Position numbers and translations under genes: made by a program. Below the pieces are notes generated by a model, which was given only the letters and a program-made list of their open reading frames with translations, ran no database searches and had not been told where the DNA came from. Of a stretch of 13,579 nucleotides of DNA, positions 13,236 to 13,579 are shown one piece after another (position 1 is the first letter of the stretch; every line of letters starts with the position of its first letter). Source of the stretch: Aquincola sp. (GTDB taxonomy: Bacteria; Pseudomonadota; Gammaproteobacteria; Burkholderiales; Burkholderiaceae_C); the NCBI GenBank assembly GCA_029884035.1, contig JAOUIM010000047.1, forward strand, positions 1-13,579, written 5' to 3'.

Positions 13236-13579
13236 ATGTCGAACCACGAAGCCAAACGCGCCGAATTGCGCAAATCCGCGCTCGAGTACCACGAGTTCCC
13301 GACGCCGGGCAAGGTGGCGATCGCCGCGACCAAGCCGCTGCTGAACCAGCATGACCTGGCGCTTGCCTATTCGCCAGGTGTCGCCGCCGCCTGCGAGGAG
13401 ATCGTTGCCGACGCGCGCAACGCCTACCGCTATACCTCGCGCGGCAACCTGGTGGCGGTGGTGACCAACGGCACCGCGGTACTGGGCCTGGGTGACATCG
13501 GCCCGCTTGCGGCCAAGCCGGTGATGGAAGGCAAGGGCGTGCTGTTCAAGAAGTTCGCCGGCATCGACGTGTTCGACAC
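13236..13579 (+). CDS. maeB: malic enzyme (MaeB type), 5' part, cut by window end
   Basis: The first 114 codons (plus two bases) of a malic enzyme, which oxidatively decarboxylates malate to pyruvate, usually with NADP in the MaeB type. Diagnostic segments are EYHEFPTPGKV (17-27), LALAYSPGVA (41-50, with the conserved Tyr at 45), YTSRGNLVAVVTNGTAVLGLGDIGPLAAKPVMEGK (66-100) and GVLFKKFAGIDVFD (101-114). K100 probably corresponds to the catalytic lysine of malic enzymes. MaeB proteins in this group are normally about 760 residues with a C-terminal phosphotransacetylase-like domain, which lies beyond the window. The ATG at 13236 gives the normal family N-terminus but has no Shine-Dalgarno; the preceding 10 bases form one arm of an inverted repeat. 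It is divergent from the DctS-like kinase gene. Cofactor preference cannot be judged from this part. Confidence 0.93.
   Translation, partial: MSNHEAKRAELRKSALEYHEFPTPGKVAIAATKPLLNQHDLALAYSPGVAAACEEIVADARNAYRYTSRGNLVAVVTNGTAVLGLGDIGPLAAKPVMEGKGVLFKKFAGIDVFD

Noticed and set aside
13165..13344. Small leader frame starting at ATG 13165 and overlapping the maeB start
   Set aside because: It has no Shine-Dalgarno, is out of frame with maeB, and beyond 13236 is simply maeB read in another frame. It is possible as an upstream ORF but unsupported.

Overview
The window is a GC-rich, densely packed stretch of bacterial chromosome. The protein families, the order hemC-hemD-hemX-hemY beside ppc, the AlgZ/AlgR-type pair, and the FixJ-type two-component pair next to malic enzyme all point to a betaproteobacterium of the order Burkholderiales (a Rubrivivax/Leptothrix/Methylibium-like or comamonad relative). 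This placement rests on remembered family features; no search was run. I see no insertion sequence, phage gene, integrase or CRISPR array. No stretch longer than about 125 bases lacks a gene.

Layout, left to right. (1) 1-1268, plus strand: the 3' end of a LytS/AlgZ-type sensor kinase, overlapping by 4 bases an AlgR/LytTR-type response regulator. (2) 1321-4131, minus strand: ppc, phosphoenolpyruvate carboxylase, with all catalytic and aspartate-inhibition residues. (3) 4216-8415, plus strand: hemC, hemD, hemX and hemY, which cover porphobilinogen to uroporphyrinogen III plus two membrane proteins. (4) 8423-9595, minus strand: argE, ending 7 bases from hemY. (5) 9633-9709, plus strand: tRNA-Arg(ACG), followed by a hairpin and greB (9779-10345). 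(6) 10324-13111, minus strand: a FixJ/LuxR-type response regulator, whose end overlaps greB by 22 bases, and its PAS-containing membrane histidine kinase, resembling DctS/DctR C4-dicarboxylate systems. (7) 13236 to the window end, plus strand: the start of malic enzyme (maeB), cut by the window edge.

How the genes fit together: ppc (oxaloacetate formation) and maeB (malate decarboxylation) work at opposite sides of the PEP-pyruvate-oxaloacetate-malate node. The DctS/DctR-like pair divergent from maeB plausibly senses a C4-dicarboxylate or related acid. The hem block supplies tetrapyrroles, and argE supplies ornithine for arginine.

The coding content is mostly conserved housekeeping, and I found no clear new protein system. 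The more unusual signals are regulatory. They are: a nearly symmetric ppc/hemC divergent promoter in which each -35 overlaps the other's -10 and hemC looks leaderless; a perfect 10-bp inverted repeat whose right arm ends at the base before the maeB start codon; a palindrome cluster between the kinase and maeB; two perfect 11-12 bp hairpins inside hemX and the kinase gene; and a very tight tRNA-Arg/argE divergent junction.
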